Positions 7,585-13,455 of a stretch of DNA of 36,349 bases are shown piece after piece (positions within the stretch are counted from its first letter, which is position 1; the number at the start of each line of letters is the position of its first letter). The DNA is from a virus. A model generated the notes under the pieces. It was not told the origin of the DNA. It did no database searches and saw only the letters and a list, made by a program, of their open reading frames with translations. Made by a program: the position numbers and the translations under genes. The stretch spans positions 1 to 36,349 of the IMG/VR virus record IMGVR_UViG_3300031999_003301. One strand, given 5' to 3'.

Positions 7585-8430
7585 ATGAATGACCATTTGG
7601 CGAGCAAAAAGAAGCGTTACGAAACTGTTATATCCAGTGAATGCTTCAAAAATAACCTTTTTGGGTTGGCTACAATAGAAATGAATGTTTGTGAGCTTTG
7701 CTCAAGAAAATGTGCTTTTTGCCCTCGATTTAATACATCCGTTTACAGAGGTTACAGTGTTAGTATGGCCATCGAAACAGCTAAATCGTTGGCGTTGAAA
7801 TGCAAACTTGAGGGGTATGTTGGGGATATAACAATGGCTGGATTTGGCGAACCGACGATGCATCCAGATATTGACAAGGTTATAAATGTTATGAGTGGTA
7901 ATTTCGTCACTCTCATTACCAACGGTGATTTCTTAACACCAAAACTTATAAAACGAATGGTGAAAGCTGGATTGGGAAAAATCGTGGTTAGTTGTTATGA
8001 TGGAGAATTAGCCAGAGATAACTTCAATAAATTGTTGTTAGATTGTGGTATAGAATATCACGTAAGAGAACTTTGGGGAGATTTCAAAAAGGTTGTAACT
8101 GAAAACGATTTCAATAGTAGAACCGGGCTTGTTCCAATTGTCACAAATGGAAGTAATCAGTGTTACCTTCCATTTTATAAACTATTCATTGACTGGAATG
8201 GAAACGTGGTTTTATGCTCAAATGATTGGTATAGAAAAGAAGATAATCTTGGTAACATAAACAAAGACTTTCTTCCTGAAATATGGTTTGGTGAAAAACT
8301 AACAGAAATAAGAAAGAACCTAAAGGACGGAAACCGTTGTGGTAAAGCTTGTAAAGATTGTCAAGTCAACGGAACTTTAGTTGGTAGGGAAAGCTTTGAG
8401 CTTATTTGCCCCACCATAAGCAACGCATGA
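7585..8430 (+). CDS. Radical SAM/SPASM protein
   Basis: A 281-residue protein. The cluster site is CSRKCAFC (Cys39, Cys43, Cys46), with an additional Cys36 just before it. MAGFGEPTMHP at 84-94 is the GEP-type SAM-binding motif. The C-terminal part has SPASM-type features: Cys193, a LFIDWNGNVVLC strand pair ending at Cys211, LGNI then an EIW segment, and CGKACKDC with Cys252, 256 and 259. The ATG at 7585 lies 12 bp from the TATATAT box; the longer open frame upstream runs through the divergent gene and is not used. The last 54 bp overlap the convergent radical SAM gene, the longest such overlap in the island. SPASM enzymes modify peptides or proteins, or oxidise sugar alcohols; the substrate is unknown. 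Confidence 0.9.
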   Translation: MNDHLASKKKRYETVISSECFKNNLFGLATIEMNVCELCSRKCAFCPRFNTSVYRGYSVSMAIETAKSLALKCKLEGYVGDITMAGFGEPTMHPDIDKVINVMSGNFVTLITNGDFLTPKLIKRMVKAGLGKIVVSCYDGELARDNFNKLLLDCGIEYHVRELWGDFKKVVTENDFNSRTGLVPIVTNGSNQCYLPFYKLFIDWNGNVVLCSNDWYRKEDNLGNINKDFLPEIWFGEKLTEIRKNLKDGNRCGKACKDCQVNGTLVGRESFELICPTISNA

Positions 8431-9372
8431 TTCACAAGGCATACCTTTAACATCCTTTTTAAGATGCGCAGCTCTAAATTTCTGAAATCCTTCTGAGTTC
8501 CAAGCTTCCATAAATGACTGTTTGTTTAAATCTCCCACCTGAAACTTACCAGAGCCGTCAAAGCAACAAACGGTTAGCCCGCCGTCAGCCCTTACATGTC
8601 CTTCCGTAAATACAGACCAACATGGTAGTGGGTCCCTTAAAGCATCCAATCTACCCTGATTTCCCGCGGTTGGTTTGAATCCCAATTCTTCTTCTCTTTT
8701 GGTAGCGAAACTGGCCATAGAATATAGTGGTAGCCAGTAATGTTTATCTACATATGGTATGATGTTTTCTTTGAGGAATTGTTCCATCTTTTTTTGTTGT
8801 TTATCGTCGTATTGGATAGAACTAGCATAGAGTTTTGTATCGTAACCATATTCATTTCGTATTCTCCACGTTTCCTTGATGTTATTCAGAGTGTTTCTGA
8901 ACATACGTGCTGGTGACGACATGATAGTAGTGAATTGTTCTTCATCACAGGCATTAACGGACCATTTCAAAGAATCCAATCCAGCTAACATGATACTATC
9001 TACGAGTTCCGGCGTTGCCAGTGACCCATTAGACGTTAGGAAGACGTAGGGCATACCGATTTCTTTCAGATGGAGTATGGACTTCTCCAATAGAACAGGA
9101 TTGATTGTGGATTCGCCTATGTAGAATACGCCTATTTCCTCAACTCCAGCATCTAACATTTCTTTAGTTATTCTCTTGAATAGCTCAAAATCCATGTCTT
9201 TTGTAGGTTGTTTAACGCGGGCAGATAGGGAACAGAACCCACAACGGAAATTACAGCGAGGCGATAATTCTATCTTAACTGAACGGGGCGCTGGAATAAC
9301 TGTCTTTAAACGGTCTTCTGGAATCAATGTTATTCTATCTATTCTTTGGGTAATGTCCATAACTTTGTACAT
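8377..9372 (-). CDS. Radical SAM/SPASM protein
   Basis: A 331-residue protein with CNFRCGFC (Cys40, Cys44, Cys47), YIGES at 84-88 in place of GGEP, and a full SPASM-like C-terminus: Cys251, GGLTVCC at 264-270, VGDLN, SFMEAWNSE, then CESC at 313-316. This C-terminal order (Cys, G-x-V-x-x-C, G-D/N, W, C-x-x-C) is the standard SPASM layout, so two auxiliary clusters are likely. The first ATG at 9372 overlaps the 3' end of the methyltransferase gene by 34 bp, and a second ATG at 9360 is possible. It is co-transcribed behind the methyltransferase. Its substrate cannot be read. No short precursor-peptide gene was seen next to it. Confidence 0.9.
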   Translation of the reverse strand: MYKVMDITQRIDRITLIPEDRLKTVIPAPRSVKIELSPRCNFRCGFCSLSARVKQPTKDMDFELFKRITKEMLDAGVEEIGVFYIGESTINPVLLEKSILHLKEIGMPYVFLTSNGSLATPELVDSIMLAGLDSLKWSVNACDEEQFTTIMSSPARMFRNTLNNIKETWRIRNEYGYDTKLYASSIQYDDKQQKKMEQFLKENIIPYVDKHYWLPLYSMASFATKREEELGFKPTAGNQGRLDALRDPLPCWSVFTEGHVRADGGLTVCCFDGSGKFQVGDLNKQSFMEAWNSEGFQKFRAAHLKKDVKGMPCESCVAYGGANKLKAFPTN

Positions 9373-9842
9373 AGTAAAAAACTGTCTCCCATCACTCTTC
9401 TATAGTTTGTGATAAAATCGTTTTCCGAACTTAACAATTTTCTATACATTTCAAACGCAGATGGTTCTCTGAATGTCTCTATTAAGTATGTTCCGCCAAT
9501 TTTCATTTTTTGTTTAAATATTTCAAACGTTTCCATATGTTTATTCGGACTACCATCATCAACAATCACATCAAACATACCGTCTTTAAAAGTTTTGTTT
9601 ACCAGCTCTTTGTTAGTAGAGTCTATTTCGAATACATTAAAACCTGTTAAGTTCGCTTGTATATTTTTAAGTGTAATATCTATACCATAGATTTCACTAC
9701 CGGCAAGAAAAAACGATTTCCATTCACTTAAAGAGTTGCCTGTATCTAATCCTATTTCCAAGAATGTTATTGGTGATTTGTATTGAGAAAGGATTTTACT
9801 ATACGGTTCTTTAAATTTAATTCGTGGTATAGGCACGTTCAT
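9339..9842 (-). CDS. Small class I SAM-dependent methyltransferase
   Basis: A 167-residue protein. FLEIGLDTGNS is the SAM-binding glycine motif, YGIDIT ends the second strand with an acidic residue, and FDVIVDDGSPNKHMETF followed by GGTYLIE resembles the MycE-type sugar O-methyltransferase pattern, where relatives have DDGSH. The His of that motif is Pro here, so metal binding or catalysis may differ. The length suggests a minimal Rossmann domain without a lid. The ATG at 9842 lies inside the CATATATATG block, and the divergent glycosyltransferase starts 4-10 bp away. The downstream radical SAM gene overlaps its 3' end. Methylation of a sugar or of a small product of the island is an inference. 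Confidence 0.68.
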   Translation of the reverse strand: MNVPIPRIKFKEPYSKILSQYKSPITFLEIGLDTGNSLSEWKSFFLAGSEIYGIDITLKNIQANLTGFNVFEIDSTNKELVNKTFKDGMFDVIVDDGSPNKHMETFEIFKQKMKIGGTYLIETFREPSAFEMYRKLLSSENDFITNYRRVMGDSFLLCTKLWTLPKE

Positions 9843-9849
9843 ATATATG
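9840..9849. promoter_or_regulatory. Divergent TATATAT box between methyltransferase and GT32 genes
   Basis: CATATATATG is shared by both divergent genes. It contains the minus-strand ATG (9842-9840) and one candidate plus-strand ATG (9847). The second plus-strand ATG at 9853 lies 11 bp past the box start, matching the spacing at 6023 and 7585, which favours 9853 as the real start. Confidence 0.52.
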
Positions 9850-9852
9850 GGA

Positions 9853-10515
9853 ATGAATCACATAATTCATCAGTCGTGGAAAACAAACGAATTAAATGAA
9901 AAAGAGGGGGAATGGGTCGCTTCTGTTAAGAAAGCATTTGAAGGTTACGAATATAAATTTTGGACGGATAAAGATAATGACGACTTGGTTCGTATAAGTT
10001 ATTCAGAATTCTATAATTACTACAAAGATCTACTACCAATAGAAAAAGCAGATTTTGCTAGACACCTATACATCTATCACTATGGAGGCGTTTATCTCGA
10101 TTTAGATGTTAGAATGAATAAGCCCCTCCCCCTAGAGGGAGCGGAGGTATTTTTGTGTGACCAGACTGTAGAAGCTAATGATGAAAATATGAAGATTCTT
10201 GTTGACCCATTTTTCTTGGCTGGCAATGAAGGGTGTAAGTTTTTTTATTCCATGTGTCAGGCAGTTACTAGAGGAACGATTTTTAACATTCTTTCATCAA
10301 AAACAAGCAAAGAATATCTTACTACACTTTATAAAACCGGTCCGTATATGTTGACCAAGTTCTATTTGTTAAATAAACACAAATATAACATCAAACTTCT
10401 AAAAGACGTATTCACAACTGAACGATTTGGCAATAATGTTGTCAAAGAACAGGCTTTTGGCGTTCATATTCAGTTTAATTCGTGGTTAAGAGAGGAAGAC
10501 CGACGTAAACCTTAA
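9853..10515 (+). CDS. GT32-family glycosyltransferase (DXD sugar-binding type)
   Basis: A 220-residue protein in the pattern of OCH1-like GT32 enzymes: N-terminal MNHIIHQSWK, YKFWTDKDND, and KADFARHLYIYHYGGVYLDLDV, with the metal-binding DLD at 83-85 and the YGGVY signature just before it. A late VHIQFNSW gives the family's H...SW segment. GT32 enzymes transfer hexoses from nucleotide donors, often onto glycans or lipids. No signal or membrane anchor is seen. I start at 9853, because relatives begin with an IPKIIHQ-like stretch and the box spacing fits; 9847 adds only two residues. A GC-rich stretch at 10122-10147 encodes KPLPLEGAE just after the DXD. The gene ends the island. Confidence 0.85.
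   Translation: MNHIIHQSWKTNELNEKEGEWVASVKKAFEGYEYKFWTDKDNDDLVRISYSEFYNYYKDLLPIEKADFARHLYIYHYGGVYLDLDVRMNKPLPLEGAEVFLCDQTVEANDENMKILVDPFFLAGNEGCKFFYSMCQAVTRGTIFNILSSKTSKEYLTTLYKTGPYMLTKFYLLNKHKYNIKLLKDVFTTERFGNNVVKEQAFGVHIQFNSWLREEDRRKP
10122..10147. repeat. GC-rich palindromic stretch inside the GT32 gene
   Basis: About 26 bases of nearly pure G and C containing CTCCC and GGGAG arms around a 6-base loop. It is in frame and changes the loop just after the DXD motif. It recalls short GC-rich palindromic elements found within genes of AT-rich bacteria; its origin is not shown. Confidence 0.4.
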
Positions 10516-10539
10516 TTGGGTGTTTTATATTTCTTTTCA

Positions 10540-10547
10540 TATTTATA
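10540..10547 (+). promoter_or_regulatory. TATTTATA late-type promoter box
   Basis: Exact TATTTATA, starting 12 bp before the ATG at 10552. The same octamer lies before the genes at 13069, 15493 and 32540. Probable box for the gp55-like sigma factor encoded at 12102; inferred. Confidence 0.5.
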
Positions 10548-10551
10548 TTTG

Positions 10552-11535
10552 ATGAAAGATCAATTAGTTTCTAAATCAAAATTTCCTTGGCTTTTAGCTT
10601 TCTCGGCAGTCTTTATAGCCTTGTGTGCTGCGTGTTTCTCTGTTTATGGCATTGCTAGTCTTTTCGCTGGAGCAGCAATTTCCGTAATAATCATGGGATC
10701 ATCGTTAGAAATAGGAAAACTTGTCGGAGTAACGTTTCTTTATCGTTATTGGAGTAAGACTAAGGCATATCTAAAAATTTACCTATCTCTTGCGGTTATT
10801 TTATTGATGGTCATAACATCACTGGGCATTTTTGGATACTTATCAGCAGCATATCAGAAATCATCCATTGAGTTTGGTGTCATTCAAGAGAAAATCAAAA
10901 CAACAGAAGCTCAGAAGGTGTTTTATCAAGATAAAATTACCGCCTCAAAACAGAGAATCGAATCGTTAACAAAGCTTAGAGCATCACAAGAAAGTAGAAT
11001 AAGTGACATTTCTACTAACGAATTTCTTTCAAGGAATCCGTTACAATTAAAACAACTTACACAACAGACTGTAGATCTTATCACTAGCACAGATAAAGAT
11101 ATGAAGGATGAAAATTCAAAGATTCAAAGTACTATTGATGATATACAAAAGATAGACGATAAAGTAAATCAGTTAAAATTGGGGTCGGCTGAAAAAAAGG
11201 ATGTACAAATATTCAAATTTGTTGCTGATGCGTTGGGTCTTCCCTTGGATACGGTTGCTAGATGGTTTATTATAATGATTATCTTTGTATTCGATCCTCT
11301 TGCTATAGGTTTAATATTAGCATATAACGTAGCGGTTTATAGAAAAGAAGACGAATCTGTATATGATGCGCCTACCCCAATAAAATCAACGTTGGAGGCA
11401 CCCAAAGAGATTATAAAAGAAATAGAATTGCCAAAAGTAAATGTAATTGAAACTAAACCGGAACCGCAAATAGAAAAAGTAATAGAAAAGCCAGCGCATC
11501 TCAGTGAGTGGTTTCGCCAAATGTTCAAACTTTAA
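10552..11535 (+). CDS. Membrane protein with central coiled coil
   Basis: A 327-residue protein with about three N-terminal hydrophobic segments (from roughly residues 9-100, including WLLAFSAVFIALCAACF and IYLSLAVILLMVITSLGIFG). A long polar Lys/Glu/Gln/Ser-rich coiled-coil stretch follows (about 105-220), then a hydrophobic helix (WFIIMIIFVFDPLAIGLILA), and a Pro/Glu/Ile-rich tail ending EWFRQMFKL. This predicts an inner-membrane protein with a large soluble coil. The frame extends 12 codons upstream but only from a TTG; ATG 10552 fits the TATTTATA box. Function is not recognised. A role at the host membrane late in infection is only a guess. Confidence 0.8.
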   Translation: MKDQLVSKSKFPWLLAFSAVFIALCAACFSVYGIASLFAGAAISVIIMGSSLEIGKLVGVTFLYRYWSKTKAYLKIYLSLAVILLMVITSLGIFGYLSAAYQKSSIEFGVIQEKIKTTEAQKVFYQDKITASKQRIESLTKLRASQESRISDISTNEFLSRNPLQLKQLTQQTVDLITSTDKDMKDENSKIQSTIDDIQKIDDKVNQLKLGSAEKKDVQIFKFVADALGLPLDTVARWFIIMIIFVFDPLAIGLILAYNVAVYRKEDESVYDAPTPIKSTLEAPKEIIKEIELPKVNVIETKPEPQIEKVIEKPAHLSEWFRQMFKL

Positions 11536-11540
11536 CGCTT

Positions 11541-11592
11541 GCCAAATGCTATTGGATATACTAAAGTTAATCATTAGAAATATTGGCATTTG
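11541..11592. repeat. Inverted repeat after the membrane-protein gene
   Basis: CAAATGC at 11543-11549 pairs with GCATTTG at 11586-11592 across a loop of about 36 bases. It lies just after a stop codon, so it could be a weak transcript-end structure. The stem is short and no T-run follows directly. Confidence 0.25.
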
Positions 11593-11605
11593 AATAATTA
11601 TTCAA
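11590..11605. repeat. 16-bp perfect palindrome TTGAATAATTATTCAA
   Basis: An exact self-complementary 16-mer in the 106-bp gap between two genes, directly before a TATATAT block. It could be an operator or protein-binding site upstream of the small gene at 11642. No function is shown. Confidence 0.4.
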
Positions 11606-11606
11606 C

Positions 11607-11614
11607 TATATATG
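11607..11614 (+). promoter_or_regulatory. TATATATG promoter-like box
   Basis: A TATATAT block, 35 bp from box start to the ATG at 11642. The spacing is longer than for other boxes, so the assignment is weaker. A palindromic TCGTAATTACGA (11631-11642) lies between box and start. Confidence 0.35.
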
Positions 11615-11641
11615 ACGCTGATTACCTAATTCGTAATTACG

Positions 11642-11776
11642 ATGAATCAATCAGATATTAACTATATAGCGGATCTGTTAAGCAAAGCCATAAAAAGACA
11701 AGATTGGGAAGCCGTATCAGAAGCTCTTGAATATGTTCAAGAATTTCAGGACGACCCCCAATATGAAGAAGAATAA
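11642..11776 (+). CDS. Small acidic protein, 44 residues
   Basis: A complete frame from ATG 11642 to TAA 11776. The protein is mostly helical in character, with DLLSKAIKRQDWEAVSEALEY in the middle and an acidic EEE end, and coding-like codon use. It fills most of the gap between two larger genes, and the next gene starts 3 bp after its stop, so the two are probably co-transcribed. It resembles short helical proteins common in T4-like phages, but I cannot name a function. It has no signal peptide or cysteines. Confidence 0.7.
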   Translation: MNQSDINYIADLLSKAIKRQDWEAVSEALEYVQEFQDDPQYEEE

Positions 11777-11779
11777 CGT

Positions 11780-12094
11780 ATGTTAGTTTTTTTTGTTATA
11801 TTGTTATCGGTATTGTTAACAGCATCTATCATTGGAATCATCCTTCTTTGGAAGGCCGGTGAACGCCAAATGACTGAGAATGATATTTTAAATCAAAATG
11901 TCAATCACTACGTTGAATGGATAACCGACTGGAGGGCTCAAGTTCTGCGAACGTGGGCTCATATGCAAATGCTTGATGACAAGCAAATGTTTGAAAAAGA
12001 TGATGAAGTGGGTGTTGTGTTTCGAGACATAAAGACTCTCATCCAAAGCCTCAATGATAGAACCCAAGAAGAAATCACAGAAGAAGGAGAATAA
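11780..12094 (+). CDS. Single-helix membrane protein, 104 residues
   Basis: A hydrophobic N-terminal segment (residues 2-24, FFVILLSVLLTASIIGIILLW) is followed by a short basic turn and a soluble, probably helical domain with YVEWITDWRAQVLRTW and an acidic end. It looks like a type of small inner-membrane protein with a cytosolic or periplasmic helical domain; orientation is not certain. It lies 3 bp after the 44-residue gene and 7 bp before the late sigma gene, in one plus-strand operon. Function is not recognised. Confidence 0.75.
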   Translation: MLVFFVILLSVLLTASIIGIILLWKAGERQMTENDILNQNVNHYVEWITDWRAQVLRTWAHMQMLDDKQMFEKDDEVGVVFRDIKTLIQSLNDRTQEEITEEGE

Positions 12095-12101
12095 ATTTTC
12101 T

Positions 12102-13037
12102 ATGAAGAAGAAAAAAATCCTAAAGAAGCACCATGTCCGCAAATATAAGCATTCTAAAGAATATTTGGAGAAACACAAGAGACATTATAAGCACTCCAAA
12201 GAATATCTTAAAAAACATCAAAAACCAAAGCGTAAGTACACAAGAAGAGTAAAACTTGTAAAAGAACAACTTCTTCCACAACCACCAGCTATAGTGGTTG
12301 TTGTAAAAGAAAAGCGTGGCAGAAAGTCTCGTAATACATCACCTGATAGAATGTATTTTACTCAGGAAACGGAAAATGCTATCATTGAATATAATGCTTC
12401 TGAGGATGTTCCGACTAGAGAAGATATATACAATAACAGAATTAAGCGGCCATTTGAAAAACTTGTAGAGAACATTTTCAATACGTTTAAGTTCAGTTAT
12501 TTTGAAACAGGACCTCTAGATGTTCAAAAAGAAACCGTCTCTCATTTGGTTTCAAATATACACAAATACGAACAAAGTAAAGGTAAGGCTTTTGCTTATT
12601 TTTCAATCGTAGCAAAACACTACCTTATTGCTCTAAATAACTCCACTTATAAGAGACGTAATCAACATGTTGAAATAGGTGAAGAGCACGACGAACATAC
12701 AGTTCAACTTCAAACAGAGGATAAGCATCACAAGGATGCTGAAATGAAGGAATTCATGAATCTCATGATTCTGTTCTGGGAAAACAATGTAGGTAAAATC
12801 TTCACCAAACAACGTGATTTAGATATCGCTAATGCTGTAATAGAACTTTTCAGAAATTCTGATAGAATTGATGCCTTCAATAAGAAGGCTCTGTATCTTT
12901 ATATTAGAGAAATTTCTTCTTGTAAAACTCAACAGATTACTAAAGTAATCAATAGGATGAAACAGTATCAAAGTAATATTTCTCGTTCTTATATGAACAT
13001 CGGTTCTATAAATACCGAAAACTACATAAAAGTCTAA
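12102..13037 (+). CDS. 55: Late-transcription sigma factor, T4 gp55-like
   Basis: A 311-residue protein. From residue 83 the sequence follows gp55 of T4-like phages: MYFTQETENAIIEYN, PFEKLVENIFNTFKFSYF, then KGKAFAYFSIVAKHYLI, the sigma region 2-like part that contacts core polymerase and the late promoter box. Phage gp55 directs host RNA polymerase to late genes, usually with a sliding clamp. It is larger than T4 gp55 (185 residues), owing to a Lys/His/Arg-rich N-terminal extension of about 82 residues with two copies of YKHSKEYLxKH. The start at 12102 follows the previous stop; an in-frame upstream ATG at 12054 would overlap that gene. Matching TATTTATA and TATATATA boxes occur across the window. 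Confidence 0.85.
   Translation: MKKKKILKKHHVRKYKHSKEYLEKHKRHYKHSKEYLKKHQKPKRKYTRRVKLVKEQLLPQPPAIVVVVKEKRGRKSRNTSPDRMYFTQETENAIIEYNASEDVPTREDIYNNRIKRPFEKLVENIFNTFKFSYFETGPLDVQKETVSHLVSNIHKYEQSKGKAFAYFSIVAKHYLIALNNSTYKRRNQHVEIGEEHDEHTVQLQTEDKHHKDAEMKEFMNLMILFWENNVGKIFTKQRDLDIANAVIELFRNSDRIDAFNKKALYLYIREISSCKTQQITKVINRMKQYQSNISRSYMNIGSINTENYIKV
12141..12218 (+). repeat. Two tandem 42-bp-period repeats encoding YKHSKEYLxKH
   Basis: Two copies (12141-12176 and 12183-12218) encode near-identical 12-residue units, KYKHSKEYLEKH and HYKHSKEYLKKH, in the basic extension of the late sigma factor. The DNA copies differ at several silent sites, so the duplication is not recent or is kept by selection on the protein. 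Confidence 0.75.
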
Positions 13038-13055
13038 GGAATCACTATACGTCTC

Positions 13056-13063
13056 TATTTATA
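13056..13063 (+). promoter_or_regulatory. TATTTATA late-type promoter box
   Basis: Exact TATTTATA, starting 13 bp before the ATG at 13069, in the 31-bp gap after the sigma factor gene. One of four exact copies before plus-strand genes. Confidence 0.55.
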
Positions 13064-13068
13064 GGCGT

Positions 13069-13452
13069 ATGGAATTAGATTTTGAATTGTGTGAAGGAAA
13101 ATCCTTTAAGGATTTGTGTAAAGACATTATAGACAACCAGCATAGCCGTAAATTTCAAATTGAGGTTTTAATCTCAGAATTACGTCCTATGATTAAAACT
13201 GGCAATGATGCTATGATGATTGTTCCACTTATAAAGCAATATATTGATGCTGGTATTTCTAACGATGAGCATCTTGTAAAATTAGCTCAGATTTGCCAAC
13301 GACTTATAGCAGCTCAAGCACAAGCAGAGGCGTCTGGTACTTCATATGGTCTTTCCGAAGAAGAAAAGAAAGAACTCATGAGTAATATTACCGAAATTCA
13401 AAAATCGGATTCTGTTATAGTAAAAACAATTTCTAAAAAGGAAAACGAATAA
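13069..13452 (+). CDS. Unrecognised 127-residue helical protein at head of baseplate block
   Basis: A soluble, mostly helical protein. The N-terminal half reads ELDFELCEGKSFKDLCKDIIDN then IEVLISELRPMI; the middle has an Ala/Gln-rich helix (LIAAQAQAEA) and the end is Lys-rich. No signal peptide or membrane helix. It has its own TATTTATA box and ends 3 bp before the spike-like gene, so it is probably a leading gene of the tail operon. A chaperone or small structural role would fit the position, but the sequence gives no direct support for either. Confidence 0.75.
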   Translation: MELDFELCEGKSFKDLCKDIIDNQHSRKFQIEVLISELRPMIKTGNDAMMIVPLIKQYIDAGISNDEHLVKLAQICQRLIAAQAQAEASGTSYGLSEEEKKELMSNITEIQKSDSVIVKTISKKENE

Positions 13453-13455
13453 GTT

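Noticed and set aside
7563-7607. Longer start of the GT29-like protein at 7607
   Set aside because: It would read through the TATATAT gap into the divergent radical SAM gene; the sialylmotif begins right after the Met at 7562.
80-9372. Aminoglycoside-like pathway (radical SAM dehydrogenase, PIG-L deacetylase, glycosyltransferase, aminotransferase)
   Set aside because: The enzyme classes overlap with butirosin-type pathways, but no cyclitol synthase is present and the aminotransferase is of a different type; too thin to claim.
3794-9842. A peptide natural-product (RiPP) cluster with a precursor peptide
   Set aside because: Radical SAM/SPASM proteins are present, but I found no short precursor gene or leader-binding domain and no room for one in the packed island.
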